This document shows positions 5,946 through 13,802 of a DNA stretch of 64,000 nucleotides, in pieces. This DNA comes from CAZXIC01 sp964640195 (GTDB lineage Archaea > Iainarchaeota > Iainarchaeia > Iainarchaeales > GCA-2688035). Where the stretch lies: contig CAZXIC010000004.1 of the NCBI GenBank assembly GCA_964640195.1, positions 24,157-88,156 of the forward strand. The letters are read 5' to 3'. How positions within the stretch are numbered: position 1 is the stretch's first letter; every line of letters begins with the position of its first letter. A program made the position numbers and the translations under genes. Below the pieces are notes generated by a model that saw only the letters and a program-made list of their open reading frames with translations, searched no databases and was not told the DNA's origin.

Positions 5946-8900
5946 TTGTTGCATGAGCTGTACGCTTGGGGGTAATAGCAGATATTGCCGCAGCTTCCGC
6001 AATTGAACGGGTCTGTGCTTAAATCATACCCTTCGTCAATGTTGCTTGGCCATGTTAGAGTTTCCCAGCGTCTGAGCGGGTTGGTATATCTATTATCGCA
6101 ATCATTGTCAATCCCGTCGCATATTTCCAGATAAGCCGGGCTGCATTCTAACGGATGTTCTTTAACGGCGTTCCAAGAGTAATTTGCAGCAGCCTCAACG
6201 CCGCCAACCTCGTTGTAGAACGAGTCCTCAATCATCCCCGCGGCATTATATAAGTAGGAAAGGTAAGACCATTCCTTAATGCTTGCAATGTCATCAAAGG
6301 GAGCGGTGTACCATTTGAACCCGTACTTGTTATAAAGCTGCGGGGACATTCTAATCTTGTTCCAAAAATCATCAAAAGTATGCCACCAGCATTTTTGCTC
6401 ATAGTCCCTGCTCATCAAATCCAGTGTATACCAGGTATATCCTGGCTTTCCGCCGTAACGAACCTGGTAATACTCGTCGCCGCCATTGTGAAACGGGCTC
6501 TGCATGTCATCGTCAGTCATAACCCGTACATCAGGGTCGTATTTTTTTATCTTGCTGAGGTATTCTTCCATGAATTCTGCTAAAAGCTGGTAATTTTCCA
6601 GCCCTCTTTTAATAGACCTGCTGTCCCTGTTGAATCCCCGGATTTCGTCAAAATTGATATAAATAAAATCAGACTCTATTTTAGTCATTGTCGGCTCAAT
6701 AAACGTTTTTTCATAGTCGTCGCAAAAAGAGGAGTCCGCAAAGGTTGTCCAGCCGCTGCGGTCAGGCTCCAGGCTTGCAGCAAAGTCGTAGTCAACCTTT
6801 ATTTCAGAATCCGTCGGAATCGTCCCTGTAGGGTTTCTTTTTATCATGGTTTTCTTGCCGTCTAGTATATTCAGCGGGTCTATAGTCCCACTTTCAATCA
6901 GGCTGTAGTCTCTCCCTTCCTCGTATTCAGTGCTTCTGTCTTCATTGAAAACATGCAATCTTGTGTCCGGGGTTTCAAGAACATTATATAATTTGTCATT
7001 CAAGGTTATTAGTTCAAAATTGTCCAGCCATAATTCCAACGCCTCTGTACCCTGTGCCCTGGAGAAAAGGTTTACCTGTGTTTCGTTATTGTACGTAGAA
7101 AACTTGATTGAGTATTGGCCCCAGCTTCCACTTCTGGTTATAACTACACTCTGACCATATTCTATTCCGGCAGAAGATTGCAAGCTAACTGTAACTTGGG
7201 GATTGTTTCCGTTGTTATTTTCCTCTATCTTTTTTGCCCAGAAAGTCAGCAGGTAGATTTGGTTTTCCCTTACAGTGAATTTTGGAAAAGACAATTCTGA
7301 ACTAAGGTCGCTGTTCACCAGATACTCGCTTGAACTAATGCCACGAAGAGCATGGGTAAGGCTCAGTTTAACAGAGCAATTTCCAGAATAACTGGTGGTG
7401 CAGTCCCATGCCCAATCATCCCCGCTGTCTTCCGGCGTATTGTTTGAAAACATCCAATAATCGGGCTTTCCATTTTCATCAGTGTCTTCTTCAAAATCAA
7501 GATTATTGAAATTAGGGGCGCCAGAAAATTCCGGTTCAAGGGAAACAGCATTATCCAAATTGTCAAATTTCATGGAAACGTTCTGTGCATAAACCCCCTC
7601 AAAGTAATTAGGATTAAAATAGCTCAAAGCCATGGGGTTAAAGATGGATGTTACGTAGAAATGTCTCTTCTTAATAAAATCCTTATGCCCCAAAACTAAA
7701 TTTATATATGACTGAGAGCTTCCACTTGTAAGGCAACCTGGGCCACCTATCCAGATGGCGCTTGTCCAGAGATTATACTTATATTTAGTCAATACCTCTA
7801 CCCATTTTTCTTTTTCAGCTGATGCATCAATATACTCCCCCCCCCAGTAAAAAAGCCCTGTGCCATGAAACCCCCTCACTTCCAGGTCAGGCCAGTCAGT
7901 TATTTTAGCATTGGGCAGGATTATCTGGTCTGCTTGGTAATTCAAAAGCCAGCCCAAAGAAACCGCACCATAAAATGTTCCTGCTGTGCTGTTTGCCAGA
8001 ATAAGAATTTGGTCTGGCTCTATTAAAAGAATGTACCCCTGGTTGAACCCTTTTGTTAGCTCCTCGTTGATGTTGATTTCCTTTTCTTCCGCAAGCAATC
8101 CTATTGCAGAATCTGTGTTGGGGTTTCCGATTACAATCCTTTTCTGCGAAAGATCCCCTGATATGTCCTTAATCTCTAAATCTATTGTCCCTGCTGAACT
8201 CTCAAGTATTTTATCTTTAAGGTAACCAGCAGTAAAATTCTCGTATTCATCGTCCAAGTTTGCATAAATTTTCCAGTCTGAACCCAGGCCAGCGCAACTT
8301 CCTATTTCCAACTCTATTTCCTGGGGAAGCGGAATTATTGAGGCAGGGTCAATAAAATCGCCCTCCTCGCATTCCAGTGCCGGTGTACAGTCCTCGTCTG
8401 CTGTTCCATCGCAGTCCTCATCTAACCCGTTCCCGCATATTTCCGGCGTTGGTTCGATTGCGCCTATGCATGGTCCCCATGTGCCTTCTGTGCATGTTTG
8501 GGTTCCGTATTGGCATTTTCCAACGTCTGTTGTTCCGCACTTTTTTGTTTTACCGGGTTCGCATCCTTCTGTTGGGCAGTCTCTTCCGCAGGTTTCGCTT
8601 GTTTCTCCCATTTCAGGATTGCATCCCTCTATTCCGCAGCAGATTAACAGGCTGCAGTCTTCGCATCCAGCCGTGCATTCTCCTGTTTCGCATCTTCCGT
8701 TTCCGCATTCTGGCGGTGTTTCGCAGTCATCATCTTCTGTGTCTTGGTCTCCGTCGCAGTCATTGTCTAGTTCGTCCTCGCATTTTGTTTCAGTGAGTTC
8801 ATAGTATTCCCCGTATTCGTCTTCCCCGCATCCTGGCCATGTTCCTCCAGTGCATATTTGTTGGCTTCCTTCACAAACTCCTTTTTGTAATGGGCAGTCT

Positions 8901-9190
8901 GTTGTTTCGTCCTCAGAGCATGGTGTTGTTGGCAGGCTGCCCGTGATTCCGCGCGGTAGACATACGAAGAAGTCGCCTGGCCCTGTCGCCTCTGTTATTC
9001 TGTCTTCCTGCAGTGCGATGCATCTGCCATCATCGGAGCAGGCATCGTAGGTGGTTTTTGAAGAGCATACTGCGCCTGTGCTGGCAACCAGGGCTGCGCC
9101 TGTTATGAGAGCAATAACTATTGCTACAACTAATACAGCGCCCCCTATTAACAGCAGGTATTCCAAGGCGCCCTGCGCTTTGCTGCCCAT
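5888..9190 (-). CDS. class III signal peptide protein with Cys-rich stalk and GH20-like glycosidase domain
   Basis: 1100 residues. Order: class III signal peptide (A|QGALEY, 1-35); Cys-rich stalk to about 275 with CGNG-x-C-x-x-GE units and MopE-like N-G-x-DEDCDG units (Ca-binding-type repeats); a GH20 domain 2-like part (about 283-415, with AGTFYGAVSLGWLL and ITDWPDLEVRG); a TIM-barrel start; an inserted beta-rich carbohydrate-binding-like module (about 555-700); and barrel continuation with INFDEIRG, a plausible GH20 Asp-Glu pair. The likely role is beta-N-acetylhexosaminidase-like glycan hydrolysis at the cell surface. The 3' end appears frameshifted: another frame continues to 5863 with a GYRDANGD-x-x-DGCE ending typical of MopE repeats. 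Confidence 0.75.
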   Translation of the reverse strand: MGSKAQGALEYLLLIGGAVLVVAIVIALITGAALVASTGAVCSSKTTYDACSDDGRCIALQEDRITEATGPGDFFVCLPRGITGSLPTTPCSEDETTDCPLQKGVCEGSQQICTGGTWPGCGEDEYGEYYELTETKCEDELDNDCDGDQDTEDDDCETPPECGNGRCETGECTAGCEDCSLLICCGIEGCNPEMGETSETCGRDCPTEGCEPGKTKKCGTTDVGKCQYGTQTCTEGTWGPCIGAIEPTPEICGNGLDEDCDGTADEDCTPALECEEGDFIDPASIIPLPQEIELEIGSCAGLGSDWKIYANLDDEYENFTAGYLKDKILESSAGTIDLEIKDISGDLSQKRIVIGNPNTDSAIGLLAEEKEININEELTKGFNQGYILLIEPDQILILANSTAGTFYGAVSLGWLLNYQADQIILPNAKITDWPDLEVRGFHGTGLFYWGGEYIDASAEKEKWVEVLTKYKYNLWTSAIWIGGPGCLTSGSSQSYINLVLGHKDFIKKRHFYVTSIFNPMALSYFNPNYFEGVYAQNVSMKFDNLDNAVSLEPEFSGAPNFNNLDFEEDTDENGKPDYWMFSNNTPEDSGDDWAWDCTTSYSGNCSVKLSLTHALRGISSSEYLVNSDLSSELSFPKFTVRENQIYLLTFWAKKIEENNNGNNPQVTVSLQSSAGIEYGQSVVITRSGSWGQYSIKFSTYNNETQVNLFSRAQGTEALELWLDNFELITLNDKLYNVLETPDTRLHVFNEDRSTEYEEGRDYSLIESGTIDPLNILDGKKTMIKRNPTGTIPTDSEIKVDYDFAASLEPDRSGWTTFADSSFCDDYEKTFIEPTMTKIESDFIYINFDEIRGFNRDSRSIKRGLENYQLLAEFMEEYLSKIKKYDPDVRVMTDDDMQSPFHNGGDEYYQVRYGGKPGYTWYTLDLMSRDYEQKCWWHTFDDFWNKIRMSPQLYNKYGFKWYTAPFDDIASIKEWSYLSYLYNAAGMIEDSFYNEVGGVEAAANYSWNAVKEHPLECSPAYLEICDGIDNDCDNRYTNPLRRWETLTWPSNIDEGYDLSTDPFNCGSCGNICYYPQAYSSCNNGQCQLTDAMRDTATQTAT

Positions 9191-9229
9191 CAGCTATAAT
9201 AGCATTCAAACTACTATAAAACGGTTTTT
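9036..9229. repeat. 194-bp promoter-plus-signal-peptide block, copy 2
   Basis: Exact copy of 5497-5690, here at the 5' end of the GH20-like gene. It includes the promoter (9191-9229) and codons 1-52. Confidence 0.95.
9191..9229 (-). promoter_or_regulatory. promoter of GH20-like surface protein
   Basis: Identical to 5652-5690, with TTTATAG on the minus strand about 25-30 bp before the ATG at 9190. The two surface genes are therefore expected to share expression control. Confidence 0.65.
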
Positions 9230-9264
9230 GCTCGGAGAAACTGAAATGCCAGGCTTAAGAAGCT

Positions 9265-10671
9265 TTAAGGGAGAGTGCAGTCGCAGGTTATTCCAGCGCC
9301 TGATTCAAATTCCAAACACAGCTCGCAGATTTCCGCGTCTGTTAAAACACCATTGTAGATGCGCATGTCATCCACTCTGCCGCCCCAAAAGCCCTCTTCT
9401 CCGTTGCAGCGTGCGCCTATGAGAAAGTTGCCTAAGCTGGTCTCAATCCCAGTGCCTGTTAAAATTTCGAGCTTGCCGTCCACAAATATGTGAAAATACC
9501 GGTAATCGTCCTGGTCACTGTAGTAGGTCATTGCAATGTGATACCATCTCTCTGCAAGCAACGGGCTAACGATGGGGCCGAGAGCAAGAGGGTAGTCGCA
9601 GCCCCAAAACTTGAGGCGGTCACTACCATAATATATGTCCCAGCCGCTGCTATATGGTGAAACGCATGAGCCCTCGTCGGAGAATGGCGCAGGGGCGTCC
9701 CTCCTTGCATAAGGCGGTCCAAACGTGTCGGCGTTTGTATAAATCCATGCCGAGTAAGTGTATGTTCCCCATTCATTGAAACTGATTGAAGAGTCATCTC
9801 CAAAGTCAATGTAATAGTCCGTGTCTGTTCCAGTGTCAGGCCATTCTCCATTATTGACGTTTGTCAGGCTGAACGCTTGCTCATCAACACCAGTGGCATA
9901 CGCTGCCCCGCCGTTCGGCCATGTTCCATGATTTGCCCCAACTTCATCCTGCGTGTTCCCGTTTCCTTTCCACCATGCCACGAGGTATTCCGACAAGCAG
10001 TCCGGGTCTTCTATGTCTGGTCTTCCATCGCAGTCGTTGTCTATTCCATCTTTGCAGTTTCCGTTGTCGGTTGATTCATCTACGCCGAAGCCCCCGCATG
10101 TGCACAAGCAGTCGGCTGAGCAATCGGTTATTGAAGAGTAGTCGCATGTGTCCCTCCCGGCGCAGTAGTAGTCATAGAGAATAGCCCCTTCGCACCCGTC
10201 TAAATCATTGCAGTTTTCGCAAGGTGGAACTGTACCGCATGACGTGTCTGTTCCATCGCATGTTGGTGGGCAGTCCCCTGGGCAGCTTTCGTATGTTTCT
10301 CCTGCGTCGCATGTTCCGTCTCCGCAGCATCCTGCTGGGTCACAGTCTGGGTCTTCTGTTGCTGTGCATCCTGGTGGGCATGTCCCGTTGCATCCGTCTG
10401 GTATGCATTCCGGCTCGCCGTCTGTGTAGCCTCCAAACAGGCAAATGAAGAATTCCTCTGCCGTCTCTGCCTTTGTAAGCATGTCTTCCTGCGTTGGGAC
10501 GCATCCGTCAGTGTCAGAGCACGCTTTAAAAGTCGTTTTTAAGTTGCAGATTATGTTCTGGGTTTGGTCTGGTGCTGCGCCCGCCAGCATTGCTATTACT
10601 ATTGCGGCAACCAGTATGGCGCCCCCTATTAACAGCAGGTATTCCAAGGCGCCCTGCGCTTTCCGCTTCAT
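9265..10671 (-). CDS. class III signal peptide protein with Cys-rich stalk and LamG-like lectin domain
   Basis: 468 residues. The signal peptide (KRKA|QGALEY, 1-35) is close to those of the two genes downstream. Residues about 75-230 are Cys-rich with CCGDGTCDAGE and DNDCDGRPDIEDPDC units of the MopE type. Residues about 232-455 form a concanavalin/LamG-like fold: LVAWWKGNGNTQDEVGANHG, YTYSAWIYT, WYHIAMTYYSDQDD, IFVDGKL and VDDMRIYNGVLT are the classic strands of this family, which binds glycans. It ends with a Cys-containing tail. It is probably a surface adhesin that works beside the glycosidase. Confidence 0.82.
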   Translation of the reverse strand: MKRKAQGALEYLLLIGGAILVAAIVIAMLAGAAPDQTQNIICNLKTTFKACSDTDGCVPTQEDMLTKAETAEEFFICLFGGYTDGEPECIPDGCNGTCPPGCTATEDPDCDPAGCCGDGTCDAGETYESCPGDCPPTCDGTDTSCGTVPPCENCNDLDGCEGAILYDYYCAGRDTCDYSSITDCSADCLCTCGGFGVDESTDNGNCKDGIDNDCDGRPDIEDPDCLSEYLVAWWKGNGNTQDEVGANHGTWPNGGAAYATGVDEQAFSLTNVNNGEWPDTGTDTDYYIDFGDDSSISFNEWGTYTYSAWIYTNADTFGPPYARRDAPAPFSDEGSCVSPYSSGWDIYYGSDRLKFWGCDYPLALGPIVSPLLAERWYHIAMTYYSDQDDYRYFHIFVDGKLEILTGTGIETSLGNFLIGARCNGEEGFWGGRVDDMRIYNGVLTDAEICELCLEFESGAGITCDCTLP

Positions 10672-10731
10672 CCACTTATACTTATCCAGCGAACTACTAT
10701 ATAATTGTTTTTTTGCAGAGAAGGCGTATGA

Positions 10732-10899
10732 TGCGACCGCTGGGATTTGAACCCAGGTTGAGAGCTAGCTCCTAAGACTTTCTTGGCTCACCTCCTGAGA
10801 GAAAAGCTGAGAAAGCCGGTTCAGAGCATTGGAAGGCTCTAGTGCTTAATGTCTTCTAAGGAACTAGTCCTTTAGAAGAAACCACTACACTACGGTCGC
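10732..10899 (-). tRNA. tRNA-Gly(TCC) with anticodon-loop intron and D-loop hairpin insertion
   Basis: Acceptor GCGACCG pairs with CGGTCGC, discriminator A. T arm CTGGG-TTCAAAT-CCCAG. Anticodon stem AGAGC/GCTCT with loop CTTCCAA, anticodon TCC at 10831-10833. A 63-nt intron at 10767-10829 interrupts position 37/38: CUUC of the loop pairs with GGAG of the intron, and a 3-nt bulge (CU|A) leads into the stem, as in the bulge-helix-bulge motif; the inner helix on the intron side is weak. The D stem GTGT/GCAC encloses 41 nt instead of about 8-11, because of a perfect 8-bp hairpin (TCTTCTAA/TTAGAAGA, 10852-10879), perhaps a second intron. Confidence 0.72.
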
Positions 10900-11789
10900 A
10901 TTAACTCAATGGTCTCCTTGTGCGTAGGCACTTCTCCAGTTTCCCTAAATATTCTATACTTGGTTATGTGTTTTAAATTTTTGGGTCTGATTGTTTTGAA
11001 GAAAATATCTAGCGGTAGTTGGTTGTAAATATAAACACTTTTTCCTGACGCACTTGCTGAGAATCCGAGGCTTTTCAGCGAATTTTTTATTTCTTCTAGG
11101 AATTTTGGGCTGCAGTTAATATATTCAATGACGCCTGCATTTTCTCTCCTCCTGTGGAAGCTTCCGTCAGTATCAAACAGACCTCACAAATAACAACGCA
11201 AAAGTTTTTGGTCTTTTAGAATTTCTTTTTGGATTGCCATCCTGTTTTTTCTATCCCCCACAGGGAAATTACATTTCTCTGATAAAAATTCCTTAAGCTT
11301 TTTTGAATAAATCCTACACTTAACCTTGCCCCCGTGTATTAAAATTTTGGGTTGCAATCCGAATAGCCTAATAAATAGCCCTTGAACGTGCCTGCTTACG
11401 TAGTCATAATCAACAATAGCATTGCAACTAACGCTTGTTTCGTTTCCTGTTTCACAAACACACCCATCACCGGCCAGTATCCCTAAAAATTCTGCCAAAT
11501 CTTTGGAGAGGGCGGGCTCATTAATCTGCTTAGGGCCGCAGTTTGGCAGTTCCACGGTTTTAAGGGATTTGTATGCAGATATATCTAACCCCGTCTTTTC
11601 ATGTAGGAGTTGGATTCTTTTAACAGGCATCTTGCTTGATTCCTTCAAATACAGGAAAACCATGCACCTACTTATTTTCAGCAATCTTGCCATCTTACCC
11701 CAGGTAACACCCAACCCGTGTTTCAACTCTCTTAGCAATTCAGCCTGTTTTCCTTTCTCCAAGTCCAAAAAAAGATTTTTTTCAATCAT
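10890..11789 (-). pseudogene. HTH plus LAGLIDADG homing endonuclease, interrupted by in-frame TGA
   Basis: Residues 1-60 form a helix-turn-helix (WGKMARLLKISRCMVFLYLK). The first LAGLIDADG helix is FLGILAGDG near residue 100. A TGA at 11184-11186 stops the 201-residue product, but the same frame continues for 97 more codons with GLFDTDGSFHRRR, the second LAGLIDADG helix, whose normally preceding arginine (CGA) is exactly the codon that reads TGA. The continued frame ends with TAG at 10890, which is bases 8-10 of the tRNA-Gly(TCC) gene. So either a C-to-T nonsense mutation has inactivated it or the stop is read through. Without the second helix the endonuclease core would be incomplete. Confidence 0.78.
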
Positions 11790-11906
11790 TGTAGTGCTAT
11801 AATATTAATTTTTTGGCGGTTATAAATACATTGGAAACAGAGCAGGCTTCCGCTGAATTTCAGAGGTGAAAAATTTCCGGCAAAGGAAATTTCGCCAGTT
11901 TTTTTA

Positions 11907-11919
11907 AATCAGGCTTGTT
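11907..11919 (+). promoter_or_regulatory. TATA-like box of tmk
   Basis: TTGTTTAAATAGC lies about 30 bp before the ATG at 11945. The 155-bp gap to the endonuclease gene carries promoters for both directions and no other gene. Confidence 0.55.
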
Positions 11920-11944
11920 TAAATAGCTAGAATGGGTAAATTGG

Positions 11945-12583
11945 ATGAAAGGCAAACTGCTCGCAATAGAGGGAAGCGATGCTTCAGGCAAGAAAACCCA
12001 GGCACTGCTGCTGCTTCAAAGGCTCAGGAGCGAAGGTTACAGGGCAGAGCTGATTTCTTTCCCGCGATACAAGGCATTCTTCGGCAGGCTGGTCAAGCGC
12101 TATCTGAAAGGTGAGATGGGCCCGATCCAAAGGCTGCCGCCTGAGCTGCCCGCGCTGCTTTACGCGCTGGACAGGTTTGATGCTGCAGAGGCGCTGGGTA
12201 AAAAGCTAAAGCAGGGCAGAATAATCGTTGTAGATAGGTTTAGCGCAAGCAACCTTGCTTACCAGGCAGCAAAGCTGCGGGGGAAAGAGCGCAAGGAATT
12301 CATCAAATGGCTCGAGCGCATCGAATCGCGCCTGCCCCAGCCAACCCTCACGGTTTACCTGGACGTTCCAGTCAGCGTTTCACAGCAGTTGATGCTCCGT
12401 GAGAGCAGGAAAAAAGACCTACATGAAAAAAACACCGCTTACCTCAAAGGCGTGCGGCGTGTTTACCTGCTGCTTGCAAAGCAAGGAAAGTGGAAAAAAA
12501 TAGACTGCGTGCGCAGGGGAAAGATGCTTCCAAAGGCAGCTATCCACCAAGCGCTGTGGCGCGAAGCCAAAAAATACCTTTAA
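11945..12583 (+). CDS. tmk: thymidylate kinase
   Basis: dTMP kinase phosphorylates dTMP to dTDP for DNA synthesis. The 212 residues show the P-loop EGSDASGKKT (8-17), the nucleoside-binding ALLYALDRFDAAE region (DR pair near 75), the VDRFSASNLAYQ segment (near 97) and a LID-like RESRKKDLHE segment (about 157). Family length is normal. The ATG at 11945 was taken because the P-loop then falls at the usual distance; an upstream ATG at 11932 is out of frame. Confidence 0.93.
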   Translation: MKGKLLAIEGSDASGKKTQALLLLQRLRSEGYRAELISFPRYKAFFGRLVKRYLKGEMGPIQRLPPELPALLYALDRFDAAEALGKKLKQGRIIVVDRFSASNLAYQAAKLRGKERKEFIKWLERIESRLPQPTLTVYLDVPVSVSQQLMLRESRKKDLHEKNTAYLKGVRRVYLLLAKQGKWKKIDCVRRGKMLPKAAIHQALWREAKKYL

Positions 12584-12617
12584 ATTAGATTTCCCCGCAA
12601 TATTTCTGGTTTTTAGG

Positions 12618-13565
12618 GTGGATTACAGCAGGGTGCTTTCCTTCTCCTTCAGCTGGCTTAAGGAGAAAAAGGCAGTCAAATACCTTGCACTGGGCTGGGC
12701 TGCTGCCTTAGCACTTATCTTGCTTCTTGCTGCCCTTGCATTGCTTCTTTTCAGGGAAACAATCACCAGCTTGCTTGCCGGCTCATTTTCAACCCTGGCA
12801 GGGCTTTTGCTTGAACCCTCGCTGGTTGAGCAAATGGTTGCAGTGTTTCTCGCTGCAGCAATTCCGCTATTCGCCCTTTTTGCCCTAGGGCTCCTATACA
12901 TTCATGCATTAATGGTTCTGGCTGCCTTGAGGAAAGCAGGTCTGCCTGCAGCAGAGCTTTCCCCAATCAGGTTCATTAAATTGGTTGCTTCGTGCATTGA
13001 AAGCACTGCCCTTGCTGTCTTCTCAGCCTTTAACAAGAAGTACCTTGCGCTGCTGCTTGCCGCACTTGTTTTCGCTGCAGCAACATTCGTTCCAGACGAT
13101 TTTGCAAGCATTGCAAGCGGATTGCTCGCTTTGCTGCTGCTTTCCCTCTACTCGCCTGTTGTCTTTTACAACGCAGTTAGGCAAAGCCACGCCCCTGTTA
13201 TTTTTCTCTCCAAAGGTGTTTCAGTAGCCGCTGCCCTGAAAGCAAGCTGGTTTTTCACTGAAAAGAGGTTCTGGAGCATAGTTGCAGCCTGGCTTGCCTT
13301 GTTTCTTGTTTCCTTGGCCTTGTTTGCACTGGCTTTTTTTGCCATTTCCCTTGCCCTAACAGCATTGTTCTTTTACCTTCTTTCCCTGTTTTCCCTGGCC
13401 TTCCAGATAGCATCCTTACTGACAGCCTTGGTTCTCCTTCCCTTTGCCTTGCTGGTTCTCTCATATGCAAAAGCAGCAGTCTACCGCGAATGCTTGGATG
13501 AAATGGAAGCAGAGAGGCTGCCTGCAGAAGCAGTTGCAGCAGCGGGAAAAACGAAAAAAGGTTGA
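12618..13565 (+). CDS. polytopic membrane protein, unknown function
   Basis: 315 residues, mostly hydrophobic (A, L, F rich) with about six or seven predicted membrane segments (around 25-48, 70-100, 135-150, 155-175, 215-245, 250-285). A short cytoplasmic N-terminus contains FSWLKEKKAVKYLALG and the C-terminus ends in KTKKG. The overall shape recalls the large 'glycerophosphodiesterase membrane-domain-like' group, but no diagnostic motif is visible. The start is GTG at 12618. It converges on the tRNA-Gly(GCC) gene. Confidence 0.75.
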   Translation: MDYSRVLSFSFSWLKEKKAVKYLALGWAAALALILLLAALALLLFRETITSLLAGSFSTLAGLLLEPSLVEQMVAVFLAAAIPLFALFALGLLYIHALMVLAALRKAGLPAAELSPIRFIKLVASCIESTALAVFSAFNKKYLALLLAALVFAAATFVPDDFASIASGLLALLLLSLYSPVVFYNAVRQSHAPVIFLSKGVSVAAALKASWFFTEKRFWSIVAAWLALFLVSLALFALAFFAISLALTALFFYLLSLFSLAFQIASLLTALVLLPFALLVLSYAKAAVYRECLDEMEAERLPAEAVAAAGKTKKG

Positions 13566-13576
13566 ATCGAAATGAT

Positions 13577-13789
13577 TGCGGATGCCGGGGGTCGAACCCG
13601 GGTCACGACCTGATTGCAGCAACCTTTAAATCTGTTTTTTGGAAAAAAGGCTTTTGCGAAGCACTTTTTCCCCAGGCTTTTTTCCCACAGGAAAAAAAGG
13701 CTTTTGCGAAGCACTTTTTCCCCAGGCTTTTTTCCCACAGGAAAAAAGGCTGTGGCAAGGTCGGATCCTAACCACTAGACTACATCCGC
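13577..13789 (-). tRNA. tRNA-Gly(GCC) with 141-nt repeat-containing intron
   Basis: Acceptor GCGGATG/CATCCGC, discriminator A. T arm CCGGG-TTCGACC-CCCGG. D stem GTCT/GGAT. Anticodon stem CGACC/GGTCG, loop TTGCCA|A, anticodon GCC at 13754-13756. The intron is 13612-13752. The splice junction forms a textbook bulge-helix-bulge: UUGC of the exon pairs with GCAA of the intron (4 bp), flanked by 3-nt bulges CA|C and UC|A, then AGC/GCU continues inside the intron. The intron contains a 50-bp tandem duplication. A TATA-like TTTTAAAAGC (about 13823-13833) sits inside the 3' end of the upstream gene. Confidence 0.9.
13641..13740. repeat. two 50-bp tandem repeats inside the tRNA-Gly(GCC) intron
   Basis: Units 13641-13690 and 13691-13740 differ at one base (13642 versus 13692), and a partial third copy starts at 13741. 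Each unit contains a TTTTTTCC/GGAAAAAA inverted pair and GCTTCGC-like palindromes, so the intron should fold into repeated hairpins. Confidence 0.93.
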
Positions 13790-13802
13790 TCCCGTAAGAA
13801 AA

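Noticed and set aside
8377..8804. Two plus-strand ORFs over the Cys-rich stalk
   Set aside because: They mirror the repetitive Cys/Gly/Glu codons of the GH20-like gene on the other strand.
13641..13740. Tandem repeats considered as a CRISPR fragment
   Set aside because: The units are directly adjacent, without spacers, and lie inside a tRNA intron; no cas genes are nearby.
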